Source of the DNA: Corynebacterium dentalis | GTDB lineage: Bacteria > Actinomycetota > Actinomycetes > Mycobacteriales > Mycobacteriaceae | NCBI RefSeq assembly: GCF_900232865.1 | Contig: NZ_OCTS01000001.1 | Span: forward strand, 1 to 64,000 | Direction of reading: 5' to 3' | DNA: 64,000 nucleotides | Part shown: one piece after another, positions 8,964 to 17,966 of the stretch | Numbering within the stretch: the first letter of the stretch is position 1 | Layout: each line of letters begins with the position of its first letter | Position numbers and translations under genes: made by a program | Notes under the pieces: generated by a model | Databases searched by the model: none | The model's input: the letters and a program-made list of their open reading frames with translations, nothing else | What the model was told of the DNA's origin: nothing

Positions 8964-10448
8964 GCCCAGCTTCAGAGTCTTCTGCGAACGGTCCCACTGC
9001 TCGTTGAACAGTGCGGAATCCTTGGCCAGGCGAGTGCCGTAGGAAGGAACCATTTCCTTGAGCTTCGGGCTCCACTCGCCCATCTTGGAACCGAAGCAGC
9101 GCTCCAGAACCTCAATCATGGCGGACGGTGCGATGGACGCTCCAGGGGATGCACCCATCAGGCCGGCGATGGTGCCGTCAGCGGAGTTGACCATGGCGGT
9201 ACCGAACTCCAGGGAACCGAACTTCGGAGCACCGATCGGCTTGATGACCTGCACGCGCTGACCAGCGATAACAACTTCCCAGTCCTCGTCACGAGCGGTA
9301 GGCATGTAGTCACGCAGAGCCTCGACCTTAGCGGTCTTATCCTTGAGAACTTCCTCAATCAGGTACTTGGTCAGACCCATCTCCTGCACGCCCACGCCCA
9401 GGTAGGAAGGCAGGTTGTCTGGACGGATGGACTTGAACAGGTCCAGGTAGGAGCCCTTCTTCAGGAACTTCGGGGTCCAACCGGCGTAAGGGCCAAACAG
9501 CAAGCCCTTCTTGCCGTCGATGACGCGGGTATCCAAGTGAGGAACGGACATTGGAGGCGCGCCCACGGAGGCCTGGCCGTAGACCTTGGCCTGGTGCTGC
9601 TCCACCAATTCCTCATTGGTGCAACGCAGCCACTCGCCGGCCACGGGGAAGCCACCGTAGCCCTTGATCTCGCGGATGCCGGACTTCTGCAGCAATGGCA
9701 ACGCCATGCCGCCAGCGCCAACGAACACGAAGTTGGCGGTGACCGTGGAGGTATCGCCGGTGTGCAGGTTCTTGGTGGTGACCTTCCACTTCGCGCCGTC
9801 GCGAGTGATGTCCTTAACCTCGGTGCCGTAGCGAACGGTCACGCCGCGCTCCACCACTGCATCCAGGTACTGACGGGTCAAAGCGCCGTAGTTAATGTCC
9901 GTGCCGTTATCGAACCAGCTGATGGCTACCGGGTTGTTGAAGTCACGGCCCTTCGCCATCAGAGGCACGGATTCCTTGAACTTCTCCTCGGAATCACTGA
10001 ACTGCATGTTCGGGAACAGTGGGTGGTCCTTCAGAGCCTCGTAGCGAGCCTTGAGGTAGTCCACCTGCTTCATGCCATTAGCGAAAGACATGTGCGGAAC
10101 TGCGTTGATGAACTCGGAAGGATCTCCCAGCACACCCTGCTCCACCAAGTAGGACCAGAACTGGCGGGAGACCTGGAACTTCTCGTTGACGCCCACGGCC
10201 TTGGAGATATCAATCTTGCCGCCCACTTCAGGCGTGTAGTTGAGCTCACAGAGTGCAGAGTGGCCGGTACCCGCGTTGTTCCATGGGTCCGAGGACTCTG
10301 CGCCGGGAACGTCCAGACGCTCGACGATCATCTGGCTCCAGTCCGGCTGGAGCTGCTGCAACATCACAGACAGGGTGGAGGAAATGACGCCCGCGCCGAT
10401 GAGCAGGACATCAACCGAGTCTTTATTACCAGAAGCGTTACTTGACAC
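8961..10448 (-). CDS. mqo: Malate:quinone oxidoreductase
   Basis: This membrane-associated FAD enzyme oxidises malate to oxaloacetate and passes electrons to menaquinone, bypassing NAD-dependent malate dehydrogenase; it is the main TCA malate oxidation step in corynebacteria. The 495-residue protein has the N-terminal dinucleotide-binding GAG motif (18-20), then the conserved WNNAGTGHSALCELNYTP region shared by all Mqo. The start is GTG at 10448 with AAAGGA at 10460-10465; an ATG 36 bases earlier (10484) is also in frame but lacks a ribosome binding site. A perfect 7-base dyad lies just upstream. Confidence 0.95.
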   Translation of the reverse strand: MSSNASGNKDSVDVLLIGAGVISSTLSVMLQQLQPDWSQMIVERLDVPGAESSDPWNNAGTGHSALCELNYTPEVGGKIDISKAVGVNEKFQVSRQFWSYLVEQGVLGDPSEFINAVPHMSFANGMKQVDYLKARYEALKDHPLFPNMQFSDSEEKFKESVPLMAKGRDFNNPVAISWFDNGTDINYGALTRQYLDAVVERGVTVRYGTEVKDITRDGAKWKVTTKNLHTGDTSTVTANFVFVGAGGMALPLLQKSGIREIKGYGGFPVAGEWLRCTNEELVEQHQAKVYGQASVGAPPMSVPHLDTRVIDGKKGLLFGPYAGWTPKFLKKGSYLDLFKSIRPDNLPSYLGVGVQEMGLTKYLIEEVLKDKTAKVEALRDYMPTARDEDWEVVIAGQRVQVIKPIGAPKFGSLEFGTAMVNSADGTIAGLMGASPGASIAPSAMIEVLERCFGSKMGEWSPKLKEMVPSYGTRLAKDSALFNEQWDRSQKTLKLG

Positions 10449-10470
10449 TTTTCTTAGTTCCTTTATCGCT

Positions 10471-10491
10471 GGCGTGATAGACACTCACGCC
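10471..10491. promoter_or_regulatory. Perfect inverted repeat in the mqo leader
   Basis: GGCGTGA, seven bases, TCACGCC. It lies 23 bases upstream of the mqo GTG, immediately before the ribosome binding site. It could be an operator or a short leader hairpin. Confidence 0.5.
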
Positions 10492-10583
10492 TTAGAGGTG
10501 AATGCCTTACGACGGTTGTGCCCATTAACCATACGCCCTCGCTCCGACTTCACAATGAGCGCCCCGCGGAGTTTCCCGTTGAT

Positions 10584-10589
10584 TAGTAT
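10584..10589 (+). promoter_or_regulatory. -10 box of the hydrolase gene
   Basis: TAGTAT is followed by seven bases and the GTG at 10597, which supports GTG rather than the ATG at 10588 as start codon. Confidence 0.45.
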
Positions 10590-10596
10590 GAGTGAG

Positions 10597-11694
10597 GTGA
10601 GTGATTTCAGCAGCAAAGTGACGGTGCAACGCGCGTTGCATGACCCATCCGCCCCCGCCGCGAGTGAGTTAGAGTTCGGCCCAGACGAGCTCGGCGAAGG
10701 CTTCGGCTACCACTACGTGGAGATGGGCAAAGACCCAGATAAAGAAGCTCCCGTTCGGTTCACGTTGGTTCGCTACCGGCCAGAAGCAGACGACCAGCCT
10801 GACGGCTCGGCGTGGAACGCCCGCCCCGCGATCCTCATGGTCCACGGCATGACGGACTACTTCTTCCATAAAAACGCGGCGAAGATCTTCACCGCTCAAG
10901 GCTACGCGGTCTACGGCCTCGACCTGCGCAAATGCGGCCGATCGTGGCGTGAGGGTCAAACCTGGCACCACGTCAGTTCTCAATCCCTCTACGGCGAGGA
11001 TCTCACCGTCGCCGCCTCCCTGATCACCAAGACCCATCCGAACCTCGTTGTCCTTGGACATTCCAACGGTGGCCTCGGCGTGACCATGTGGGCGGCCCGC
11101 CTGCACCGCGATGCGGTGGACATGCCAGAGAGCCCGCAAGCTCAGCTTTTCTCCCGTCTGTCCGGCGTTATCCTCAACTCGCCGTGGTTCGGTTTGCAAT
11201 TCGATGCCTTCACGCGCCTCGCCATCAGCAAGGTGATGCCAGTGCTAAGCCGCTTCCATCCGAACATGGTGATCAAGGGCGGGATCAATCCCCTCTACGG
11301 CTTGACCCTACACACCTCCGAAGCCGGCGAGTGGGACTACAACGTGGAGCTCAAACCGCTATATGCCCGCCCGAAGACCATTTCCTGGATCACGGGTGTG
11401 GGCGAAGAGATCCGCGAGCTGCAAACGGGCAACTACTCCACCGGTGTACCCACTTTGCTTCTGTGCAGCGACAAGCACTACTTCGGGCGGAAGATGGACG
11501 AGCGCGCATTCACCTCGGATGTGATCCTCAAGCCGGAGCAGATGCGCCGGTTCGCCCCGCACGCCAACAAGGATGCGGAAGTTGCCGTAATCCCGGATGC
11601 GTTGCATGACGTGTTCTTGTCTCGTAAGCCGGTGCGCGATCACGCTTTCGAAGTCACCCTCGAGTGGTTGCAGGAAGTCGCTCCCACCGGCTAG
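10597..11694 (+). CDS. Alpha/beta hydrolase (serine aminopeptidase S33 / monoacylglycerol-lipase-like)
   Basis: The 365-residue cytosolic hydrolase has the fold landmarks in order: the oxyanion HG at 83-84 (HGMTD), the nucleophile elbow GHSNGG at 154-159 with Ser156, and a C-terminal DALHD providing the His. It best resembles the Hydrolase_4/S33 group that includes monoacylglycerol lipases and lysophospholipases; the substrate is unknown. No signal peptide is visible. A hydrolase occupies the same place next to mtr in M. tuberculosis (Rv2854). The start is GTG 10597, or ATG 10588 if a leader exists. Confidence 0.82.
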   Translation: MSDFSSKVTVQRALHDPSAPAASELEFGPDELGEGFGYHYVEMGKDPDKEAPVRFTLVRYRPEADDQPDGSAWNARPAILMVHGMTDYFFHKNAAKIFTAQGYAVYGLDLRKCGRSWREGQTWHHVSSQSLYGEDLTVAASLITKTHPNLVVLGHSNGGLGVTMWAARLHRDAVDMPESPQAQLFSRLSGVILNSPWFGLQFDAFTRLAISKVMPVLSRFHPNMVIKGGINPLYGLTLHTSEAGEWDYNVELKPLYARPKTISWITGVGEEIRELQTGNYSTGVPTLLLCSDKHYFGRKMDERAFTSDVILKPEQMRRFAPHANKDAEVAVIPDALHDVFLSRKPVRDHAFEVTLEWLQEVAPTG

Positions 11695-11752
11695 TCCACG
11701 GTCAAGTAACCCACTGCCACGCCCACGCGTGTTTGATGGCACTCTGGGGTGC

Positions 11753-13195
11753 ATGACTAGCGAGCACTTTGACATCATCATCGTCGGAACCGGTTCGGGC
11801 AACTCCATCCCCGGAGTCGAACTCCACGATAAGAAGATCGCCATCGTCGAGCGCGGCGTGTTCGGCGGCACCTGCATCAACGTGGGATGCATTCCCACCA
11901 AGATGTTCGTCCACACCGCCGATGTCGCCCGCGAGGTCGCCGACGCACAGCGTCTTTCCTTGACCGGAGAGATCACCAACGTCGATTGGACAGACATTCA
12001 GCGCCGGGTATTCGCCGAGCGCATCGACCCAATCTCCGTCGGCGGCGAGGAATACCGTCGCGGTCCAAAGACCCCGAACATCACGTTGTACTCCGGCACC
12101 GCGTCCTTTAGCGGGCCACGCGAGCTCACTGTTTCTTTTTTCGACGCCAACTCCGATGCCGATCCGGTCACCATCACCGCGGATAATATTGTCTTGGCCA
12201 CGGGTACGCGCCCGTTCATACCGGACGCGATCAAGAATTCTGGGGTTAATTTCCGTACCAACGAAGACATCATGCGCCTCGAAAAGCTCCCGAACTCCTT
12301 GACGATTTTGGGTGGCGGCATCATCGCCGTGGAGTTCGCGCACGTCTTTTCAGCACTCGGCACCGAGGTCACGGTGATCAATCGCTCCCCTCACCTGCTC
12401 AAGAAGCTGGACTCCACGGTGGTGGAGCGATTCAACGAAAAAGCTGAGCAGCAGTGGACGAACATTTTGGGCAAGAGCTTCCAGGACTTCCGCACCAACG
12501 ACGATGGCTCGATCGCCGTCGTCCTGGACGACGGCACGGAAGTAGTCTCCGACGAATTGCTCGTGGCACTGGGACGTATCCCCAACTCTGACCTGCTGAA
12601 TCTTTCTGCAGGCGGTGTGGAGGTAGATTCGCACGACAGGATCTCTGTCGATGAATACGGACGGGCCTCAGCCAAGGGTGTGTGGGCGCTGGGTGATGCC
12701 AGCAATAAGTACGAGCTCAAGCACGTGGCAAACGCCGAGGCTCGCGTGGTGCAGCACAATCTGTTGCACCCGGAGGACTTGAAGAAGCTGAATCACACCA
12801 ACGTGCCGTCGGGAATCTTTACCCACCCACAGATCGCCACGGTGGGCCTGACGGAAGACCAAGCACGCGTGTACGAAAAGGAAACGGGCCGCGCGATCAC
12901 CGTCAAGGTGCAGGAATACTCCGATGTGGCCTATGGATGGGCGATGGAGGAAAGTGGCACGTTCTGCAAGATCATCGCGGACGCGGAGACGGGCAAGATC
13001 CTGGGCAGCCACATCATGGGCCCACAGGCCACCACTCTGATTCAGCAGCTGATCACCGTGATGGTCTTTGATTTGGACGCGCGCCTAGTGGCCAAGAACC
13101 AATACTGGCCACACCCATCACTGTCCGAAGTCGTGGAAAACGCGCTGTTGGGGCTAGAATTTACTGGTCCCGACCCCGCAGGCATCCAGCCCTAG
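11753..13195 (+). CDS. mtr: Mycothione reductase
   Basis: The enzyme reduces mycothiol disulfide with NADPH and keeps the main actinobacterial thiol reduced. The 480-residue flavoprotein has the FAD motif GTGSGNS (12-18), the redox-active disulfide C41-x4-C46 in GGTCINVGCIPTK, a central NADPH-binding domain and the C-terminal HPSLSE segment that supplies the catalytic His. The glutathione-reductase-like length and the GTGSGNS variant identify it as mycothione rather than lipoamide reductase. The ATG at 11753 follows GGGGTG. Residues encoded at 12132-12151 (SFFDAN) come from a dispersed motif copy. It ends nine bases from convergent map. Confidence 0.94.
   Translation: MTSEHFDIIIVGTGSGNSIPGVELHDKKIAIVERGVFGGTCINVGCIPTKMFVHTADVAREVADAQRLSLTGEITNVDWTDIQRRVFAERIDPISVGGEEYRRGPKTPNITLYSGTASFSGPRELTVSFFDANSDADPVTITADNIVLATGTRPFIPDAIKNSGVNFRTNEDIMRLEKLPNSLTILGGGIIAVEFAHVFSALGTEVTVINRSPHLLKKLDSTVVERFNEKAEQQWTNILGKSFQDFRTNDDGSIAVVLDDGTEVVSDELLVALGRIPNSDLLNLSAGGVEVDSHDRISVDEYGRASAKGVWALGDASNKYELKHVANAEARVVQHNLLHPEDLKKLNHTNVPSGIFTHPQIATVGLTEDQARVYEKETGRAITVKVQEYSDVAYGWAMEESGTFCKIIADAETGKILGSHIMGPQATTLIQQLITVMVFDLDARLVAKNQYWPHPSLSEVVENALLGLEFTGPDPAGIQP
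12132..12151 (+). repeat. Dispersed CGACGCCAA motif, in mtr
   Basis: TTTCTTTTTTCGACGCCAAC, in a surface-loop region of the reductase, read as SFFDAN. Confidence 0.75.
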
Positions 13196-13204
13196 CTGGG
13201 CAGT

Positions 13205-14068
13205 TTAGCTATCCAGGGCTGTGAGGACGTCGCAGCCGTCTTCGGTCACCACGAGGGTGTGCTCAAACTGGGCAGTCCACTTCCGGTCGTTGGTCTGGAC
13301 GGTCCAGTCATCGTCCCACACCTCGTAACCCAAGCCGCCGAGGTTGATCATCGGCTCGATGGTCAAGGTCATGCCTGGCTCCAGAACAGTGTGGTCGTGG
13401 GGGGAATCGTAGTGCAGAACCACTAGGCCGTTGTGGAACGTTGGGCCCACACCGTGTCCGGTGAAATCGCGCACTACGTTGTAGCCGAAGCGCTTGGCGT
13501 AGCTCTCGATCACTCGGCCAATGACGTTGATCTCGCGTCCTGGCTTGACCGCTTTGATGCCGCGCCAAAGTGCCTTTTCCGTGCGCTCGACCAGCAGCGC
13601 GTGCTCCTCGGAGGCCTCACCTGCGATGAACGTGGCGTTGGTATCGCCATGCACGCCGTCCTTGAAGGCGGTGACATCGATGTTGACGATGTCTCCCTCC
13701 TCCACCACCGTGGTGTCCGGGATGCCGTGACAGATGATCTCGTTCAGAGACACACAGCAGGACTTCGGGAAATCGCGGTAGCCCAGTGTGGACGGGTACG
13801 CACCATTGTCCACCATGTACTCGTGGGCAATGCGGTCCAGCTCATCGGTGGTCACACCAGGAACGACAGCCGCGCCCGCCTCCCGCAGCGCTTCTGCAGC
13901 AATCCGGCTGGCCTCGCGCATTTTCTCGATGACCTCGGGAGCCTGCACCCACGGCTCTCCCACATTTTCCGCAACCGAATCCTTCCACGCGTATTCAGGA
14001 CGCGGGATATGGGCCGGAACAGTACGAATCGGCGTGGGTTGGCCTGGGGTTAGTGCAGCTCTACTCAT
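13205..14068 (-). CDS. map: Methionine aminopeptidase, type I
   Basis: It removes the N-terminal Met from new proteins. The 287-residue protein has all five metal ligands of the pita-bread fold: D131, D142, H205, E238 and E269, and the CHG of residues 113-115. The N-terminal extension of about 40 residues, with a Pro-rich stretch, is typical of the longer actinobacterial type (MapB, Rv2861c). TACAGT lies eight bases upstream of the ATG. It is followed on the same strand side by the penicillin-binding lipoprotein gene, as in M. tuberculosis. Confidence 0.95.
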   Translation of the reverse strand: MSRAALTPGQPTPIRTVPAHIPRPEYAWKDSVAENVGEPWVQAPEVIEKMREASRIAAEALREAGAAVVPGVTTDELDRIAHEYMVDNGAYPSTLGYRDFPKSCCVSLNEIICHGIPDTTVVEEGDIVNIDVTAFKDGVHGDTNATFIAGEASEEHALLVERTEKALWRGIKAVKPGREINVIGRVIESYAKRFGYNVVRDFTGHGVGPTFHNGLVVLHYDSPHDHTVLEPGMTLTIEPMINLGGLGYEVWDDDWTVQTNDRKWTAQFEHTLVVTEDGCDVLTALDS

Positions 14069-14076
14069 GAGTCTTT

Positions 14077-14082
14077 ACTGTA
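14077..14082 (-). promoter_or_regulatory. -10 box of map
   Basis: TACAGT is separated by eight bases from the map ATG at 14068. Confidence 0.4.
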
Positions 14083-14146
14083 CGCCCTGTACCTGCGCCT
14101 CCCGCAAGGTGCTGGCGCGCAGGGCGCCCATCCCCACTAGGGCTGC

Positions 14147-15952
14147 CTATTTGCCGTCCAGATTTTGGAAGAAGGTGTTGGTTACGGAGGTAGCGTGCTC
14201 CGAGCCGCCGCCCAAGACAATCAGCGTGGCAAAGGCTAAATCTCCACGGTATCCGGTGAGCCAGGAGTGAGATCCTCCGTTGATCTCGGCCTCACCGGTC
14301 TTGGCGTAGACCTCACCGGCGCTTGCAACTCCGCTACCGGAACCGCTGGTCACCACCGAGCGCATGATCCGACGCAGGTTGTCCAGCTGTTCCTTAGGCA
14401 ACTGATTGCCGTCTTCGCCTTGCGCCTCCGTGCGGTGCTCCGGACCCCCGATCAGGTACGGAGTGGGCATGCGACCCGAGGCTGCCGTGGAGGCCACCAT
14501 CGCCATGCCGAAGGGGCTGGCCAAGTCCAGACCCTGGCCGTAACCGGCCTCAGTACGCTCCAGCATGACATCACCACGAGGCACCGATCCCGTGATGGTA
14601 TCGAGACCTTCAATGTTGAAGTTCACGCCTAAGCCGAACTGCTTGGCGGTCTGTTGCAGCTGGCCGGGCTGCAGATCGGTGGAGACTTGTGCGAACGTCG
14701 TATTACAAGACTTCGCAAAGGCATTCTCCAAGGCCGTGTTGCCCAGCGAGAAGTTGTTGTAGTTGGTCACGATACGGCCGCCGATGTCCTGGGTACCAGG
14801 GCATCCCACGATGGAATCCGGCGTAAGCCCCTGATTCTGCATGCCCGCAAACGCGGTGAGGATCTTGAATGTAGATCCCGGTGGGTACTGACCCATCAGC
14901 GCAGCATCGCCATCTTCGTCAGCCTTTTGGGTCTGCGCAACAGCCAGAATGCCGCCGGTGGATGGTTGCATCACCACCATCATCACCTTGGCATCGCTGC
15001 GTGTATCGACGGCAGCTTGGGCCGCATCCTGAACCTTCTTCGACAAGGAAACGTCAACGCTGGGAGCGGTTTGCGCATCCTGCCCGCCCAGTTCCCGGAT
15101 CTCCGCACCTTCGGAGGTGGCAGCCACCACCTTCCATCCGTTGGATCCTTCCAGATCCTTTTCCACGACAGATGACACGCGACTCATGATGTCCGGCGCG
15201 AAGTTCGGGTCTGGGCGAACCATGGCCTGCTCCTCGTTGAAACGCAGGCCTTCCACCCGGGACATGCGGTTTTTCAAATCCAGCCCTTGTTGCTGGTTCA
15301 GCGTCAACAGCGAGAATTCACCTTCGACATTTTCTGCCTCTTTGGCCTTTTCCTCAGCATCGATGCTGGGCACGGACTCATCGTTGGCACGCATCGCATC
15401 CAACTCGATGGCCACTTGTCGCATCGTGGACTGTAGATCTCCCGTAGAGGTATCCACGAACACCCGATAGCGCGTTCCCGGTTGCAGCAACGCAGCGCCG
15501 TCAGAGCCCACTACCGTGGCCATTTCCGCGGGGACAGTGCGCAGTTCCAAGTGCTGGTTGGCACCCAGATCCGGGTGCATGACGGTCGGTTGCCAGCGTA
15601 CCGTCCAATCGTCCTGAGTCTTGGTCAGCGTCATCTGCGATTGATATTGGAAATTCCGCTCCCCAGGCAGATCCCAATCCATCGTGAAGTCCGCCGTGGC
15701 CACGTTGCCGTTCGTGCGGACGTTATTGAGACTGGTATTCAAGCCTTCGGCCTGCAGGCTGTCCCAGGAACTATTGATCTCCTCCTGCGCCTTGCCCGGG
15801 CTATCCGTGAATTCTCCAGGCTCTGCGTGGCTGCTCAGCGATTCCAAGAAGGACTCTACTGCGTCATCTGCTTGGTCCGGCTTGGGGGTACACGCCCCCA
15901 AGGCGAACATGAGTGAAGAAATGGTGACTGCAGACAGGATGCTTCGGCGCAT
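14147..15952 (-). CDS. Penicillin-binding lipoprotein (class B transpeptidase with MecA-type N domain)
   Basis: This 601-residue D,D-transpeptidase of peptidoglycan synthesis is probably anchored in the membrane as a lipoprotein: the lipobox LGAC ends at Cys21. An NTF2-like MecA_N domain (about 25-140) and a dimerisation region are followed by the transpeptidase domain with STFK (360-363), SCN (415-417) and KTG (551-553), so all catalytic motifs are intact. It matches the lipoprotein PBP Rv2864c of M. tuberculosis in family and position. The start is ATG 15952 with TAACGT seven bases upstream; a GTG three codons earlier is possible. Confidence 0.92.
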   Translation of the reverse strand: MRRSILSAVTISSLMFALGACTPKPDQADDAVESFLESLSSHAEPGEFTDSPGKAQEEINSSWDSLQAEGLNTSLNNVRTNGNVATADFTMDWDLPGERNFQYQSQMTLTKTQDDWTVRWQPTVMHPDLGANQHLELRTVPAEMATVVGSDGAALLQPGTRYRVFVDTSTGDLQSTMRQVAIELDAMRANDESVPSIDAEEKAKEAENVEGEFSLLTLNQQQGLDLKNRMSRVEGLRFNEEQAMVRPDPNFAPDIMSRVSSVVEKDLEGSNGWKVVAATSEGAEIRELGGQDAQTAPSVDVSLSKKVQDAAQAAVDTRSDAKVMMVVMQPSTGGILAVAQTQKADEDGDAALMGQYPPGSTFKILTAFAGMQNQGLTPDSIVGCPGTQDIGGRIVTNYNNFSLGNTALENAFAKSCNTTFAQVSTDLQPGQLQQTAKQFGLGVNFNIEGLDTITGSVPRGDVMLERTEAGYGQGLDLASPFGMAMVASTAASGRMPTPYLIGGPEHRTEAQGEDGNQLPKEQLDNLRRIMRSVVTSGSGSGVASAGEVYAKTGEAEINGGSHSWLTGYRGDLAFATLIVLGGGSEHATSVTNTFFQNLDGK

Positions 15953-15959
15953 GCCGGTC

Positions 15960-15965
15960 ACGTTA
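15960..15965 (-). promoter_or_regulatory. -10 box of the penicillin-binding lipoprotein gene
   Basis: TAACGT, seven bases, then ATG at 15952; this supports a leaderless start. Confidence 0.45.
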
Positions 15966-16051
15966 GCACCGCGTATGCACGCGAAATGGCTGTGACACTC
16001 TGCGCCACCCGCCCTTTCAGCAAACCCCTATCTGTGAGATTGCGTTGCAGC

Positions 16052-16729
16052 TCAGACCAACCCGCGCTCTCGCGCGCTATTGACTGCGGAGGTGCGGTTG
16101 GACACGCCCAACTTGGAAAAGATGTTGCCCATGTGAGACTTCACCGTGGCTTCCGTCAGCACCAATGCCCTAGCAATCTGCCGGTTCGATTCTCCCAAAG
16201 CCACCCTCTCAAGGACCTCGACCTCGCGGGCGGTCAGTGTCACCGTCGGGGTGCGCATACTGCCCATGAGTGCGTCCATGGCACGCGGGTTCATGATGGA
16301 TTCCCCGCGCGCGGCTGCTCTAATGCCCTCGCGCAAGTCCGCAGGCTGACAGTCCTTGAGCAGATAGCCTTGCGCGCCAGCACTGATAGCAGCCACCACA
16401 TCGGCATCAGTCGAATAGTTGGTCACCACCACAACGTGTGGCGCGCGCTGTCCCTTTGCTCTGATTTGAGATGTCGCCCACACACCATCCTGAGTGTGCT
16501 CAGATCGAGCGTGGGGTGCATCCCCGAAGCGCAGATCCATTAACACCACATCCACCGCATGTGGGTTTCCTGCAACGTAATCCACTGCTGCCTTCGCCGT
16601 ATCAGCCGTAGCGACCACATCGATCCCCACAAAAGCGGAAATCATCGCTTCCAGTCCTGCGCGAACCACCGGGTGATCATCAGCGATCAGCACCCGAATA
16701 CCTGGGGTCCCGTCCGTTGTCTCACTCAT
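16052..16729 (-). CDS. chrA: NarL/LuxR-family response regulator, ChrA-like
   Basis: The 225-residue regulator has a receiver domain (acidic pocket D17/D18, phosphorylation site D65, Lys near 124) and a C-terminal LuxR-type helix-turn-helix (about 160-225). The gene overlaps the kinase gene by eight bases. Gene order matches chrA-chrS-hrtB-hrtA-ispG of C. glutamicum (cg2200-cg2206), where the phosphorylated regulator activates the haem exporter. The assignment as ChrA rests mainly on this context; between the receiver and HTH it has an extra stretch rich in Ala/Arg that is not diagnostic. Confidence 0.85.
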   Translation of the reverse strand: MSETTDGTPGIRVLIADDHPVVRAGLEAMISAFVGIDVVATADTAKAAVDYVAGNPHAVDVVLMDLRFGDAPHARSEHTQDGVWATSQIRAKGQRAPHVVVVTNYSTDADVVAAISAGAQGYLLKDCQPADLREGIRAAARGESIMNPRAMDALMGSMRTPTVTLTAREVEVLERVALGESNRQIARALVLTEATVKSHMGNIFSKLGVSNRTSAVNSARERGLV

Positions 16730-17888
16730 GCTTCGCGCCCCTGTCTGTGTCTCGTTCCTGCGATGTCGGAATCATCACTGATACGCCGCATCCCTGCCCG
16801 GGTGCGGTCTCCACGTGCACGTCTCCGCCGAGTTTGGCCACTCGTGTACGCACGCCGAGAATTCCCTCGGCTCCGGACTTTCGTCTCACCGCCCGTTGCA
16901 CTTGCGCGTCGTAATCAAACCCCACGCCATTATCCACCACGTCCACGCTCACCTGATCCGGCAGATATGTCAGCGTCACCTGCGCCCGTGTGGCGTGAGC
17001 GTGCCGAACTACATTAGAGACCAGCGATTGCGTGACGCGCATCAACGCCGCCTCCACGTCCTCGGGAAGTTGCCGCGGCTGACCATCTGTCGCAAAAGCG
17101 ATCGCCTGTCCCTGCGGGCTGCTGGCCACCACGCGAGCCAGCGCCACCGGCAACTGTGTGCCCACCAACGGCTGCGGTTGCAGCGCCGCGATGATTTGTC
17201 GCGCCTCCAGCACGTTGTCCGCAGCTGTGTTTCGGGCCAACCGCAGCTCACGAAGCAAATCCGGGTCATCGATTTGATGCTCCGTAACGCGCCGCTCCGC
17301 GGAGTGCAGCAGCATTTGGATGGAGCTCAACCCTTGGGCAATCGTGTCGTGAATCTCGCCTGCCAGACGCGCCCGCTCATCCGCCTCACCGGCTTGTCTG
17401 CTGGCAGCTACCCGTGCATAGGATTCGCGCCGGAGCTGCAGAAAACCATAGCCCAGTACGCATGCCACCAGTGCGCCCACGATGGGTCCCACCACCCCGC
17501 CGATACTCCATCCGTTATGCCGGCCCAGGCCGTACACGGCGATGCCCGCGATCACCCCCACCGATGGCACGGCCAACGCCGGGCGCAAGGTATTGATCAC
17601 CATGAAATACAGGGCAAAGGCAAGGAAGCCGGCGCTCGTGGCGTCCATTAAAAGAACCACCCATAACACCAACACCGCAAGCACCCACAGCTGCTTGACG
17701 GGGACCCAACGGCCGGCCGCGTACGTGACGATGAATGCCGCCAGTGGCCAGCTAAAACCGTCACGAACAAACACCACCGCGGACAACAGCGTTACCAGCA
17801 CGTGGATGCTGATCCGCCACAGAAGCCATATACGCTCCATCGCATCAGCGCTGGCGAGCGGCCGCGATTTTTGGGGAGTGTGAACCAT
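16722..17888 (-). CDS. chrS: Membrane histidine kinase, ChrS-like haem sensor
   Basis: The protein (388 residues) starts with five to six hydrophobic segments (about 20-150), then a HisKA_3 dimerisation helix with EIHDTIAQ and phospho-acceptor His180, and an HATPase domain with DNGVGFD. This is the NarX/LiaS-type kinase class. In C. glutamicum and C. diphtheriae the kinase at this position (ChrS) senses haem in the membrane. The start is ATG 17888, with TAAAGT eight bases upstream; a TTG at 17897 is in frame. It is divergent from hrtB over 78 bases, the natural place for a ChrA operator. Confidence 0.86.
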   Translation of the reverse strand: MVHTPQKSRPLASADAMERIWLLWRISIHVLVTLLSAVVFVRDGFSWPLAAFIVTYAAGRWVPVKQLWVLAVLVLWVVLLMDATSAGFLAFALYFMVINTLRPALAVPSVGVIAGIAVYGLGRHNGWSIGGVVGPIVGALVACVLGYGFLQLRRESYARVAASRQAGEADERARLAGEIHDTIAQGLSSIQMLLHSAERRVTEHQIDDPDLLRELRLARNTAADNVLEARQIIAALQPQPLVGTQLPVALARVVASSPQGQAIAFATDGQPRQLPEDVEAALMRVTQSLVSNVVRHAHATRAQVTLTYLPDQVSVDVVDNGVGFDYDAQVQRAVRRKSGAEGILGVRTRVAKLGGDVHVETAPGQGCGVSVMIPTSQERDTDRGAKHE

Positions 17889-17896
17889 GCCATGCA

Positions 17897-17902
17897 ACTT
17901 TA
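17897..17902 (-). promoter_or_regulatory. -10 box of chrSA in the chrS-hrtB divergent region
   Basis: TAAAGT is eight bases before the chrS ATG. The 17889-17966 interval must also hold the hrtB promoter and, by analogy, the ChrA binding site; I could not define an operator dyad. Confidence 0.4.
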
Positions 17903-17966
17903 GTAGGAGGCCATGTTTAGCCTATTGCCCGATGTGCAGTCGCGCAGATCAGCAGAGCATAGAAGT

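Noticed and set aside
8817..10445. 542-codon plus-strand ORF antisense to mqo
   Set aside because: It mirrors the mqo codons, has no recognisable domain and no start signal.
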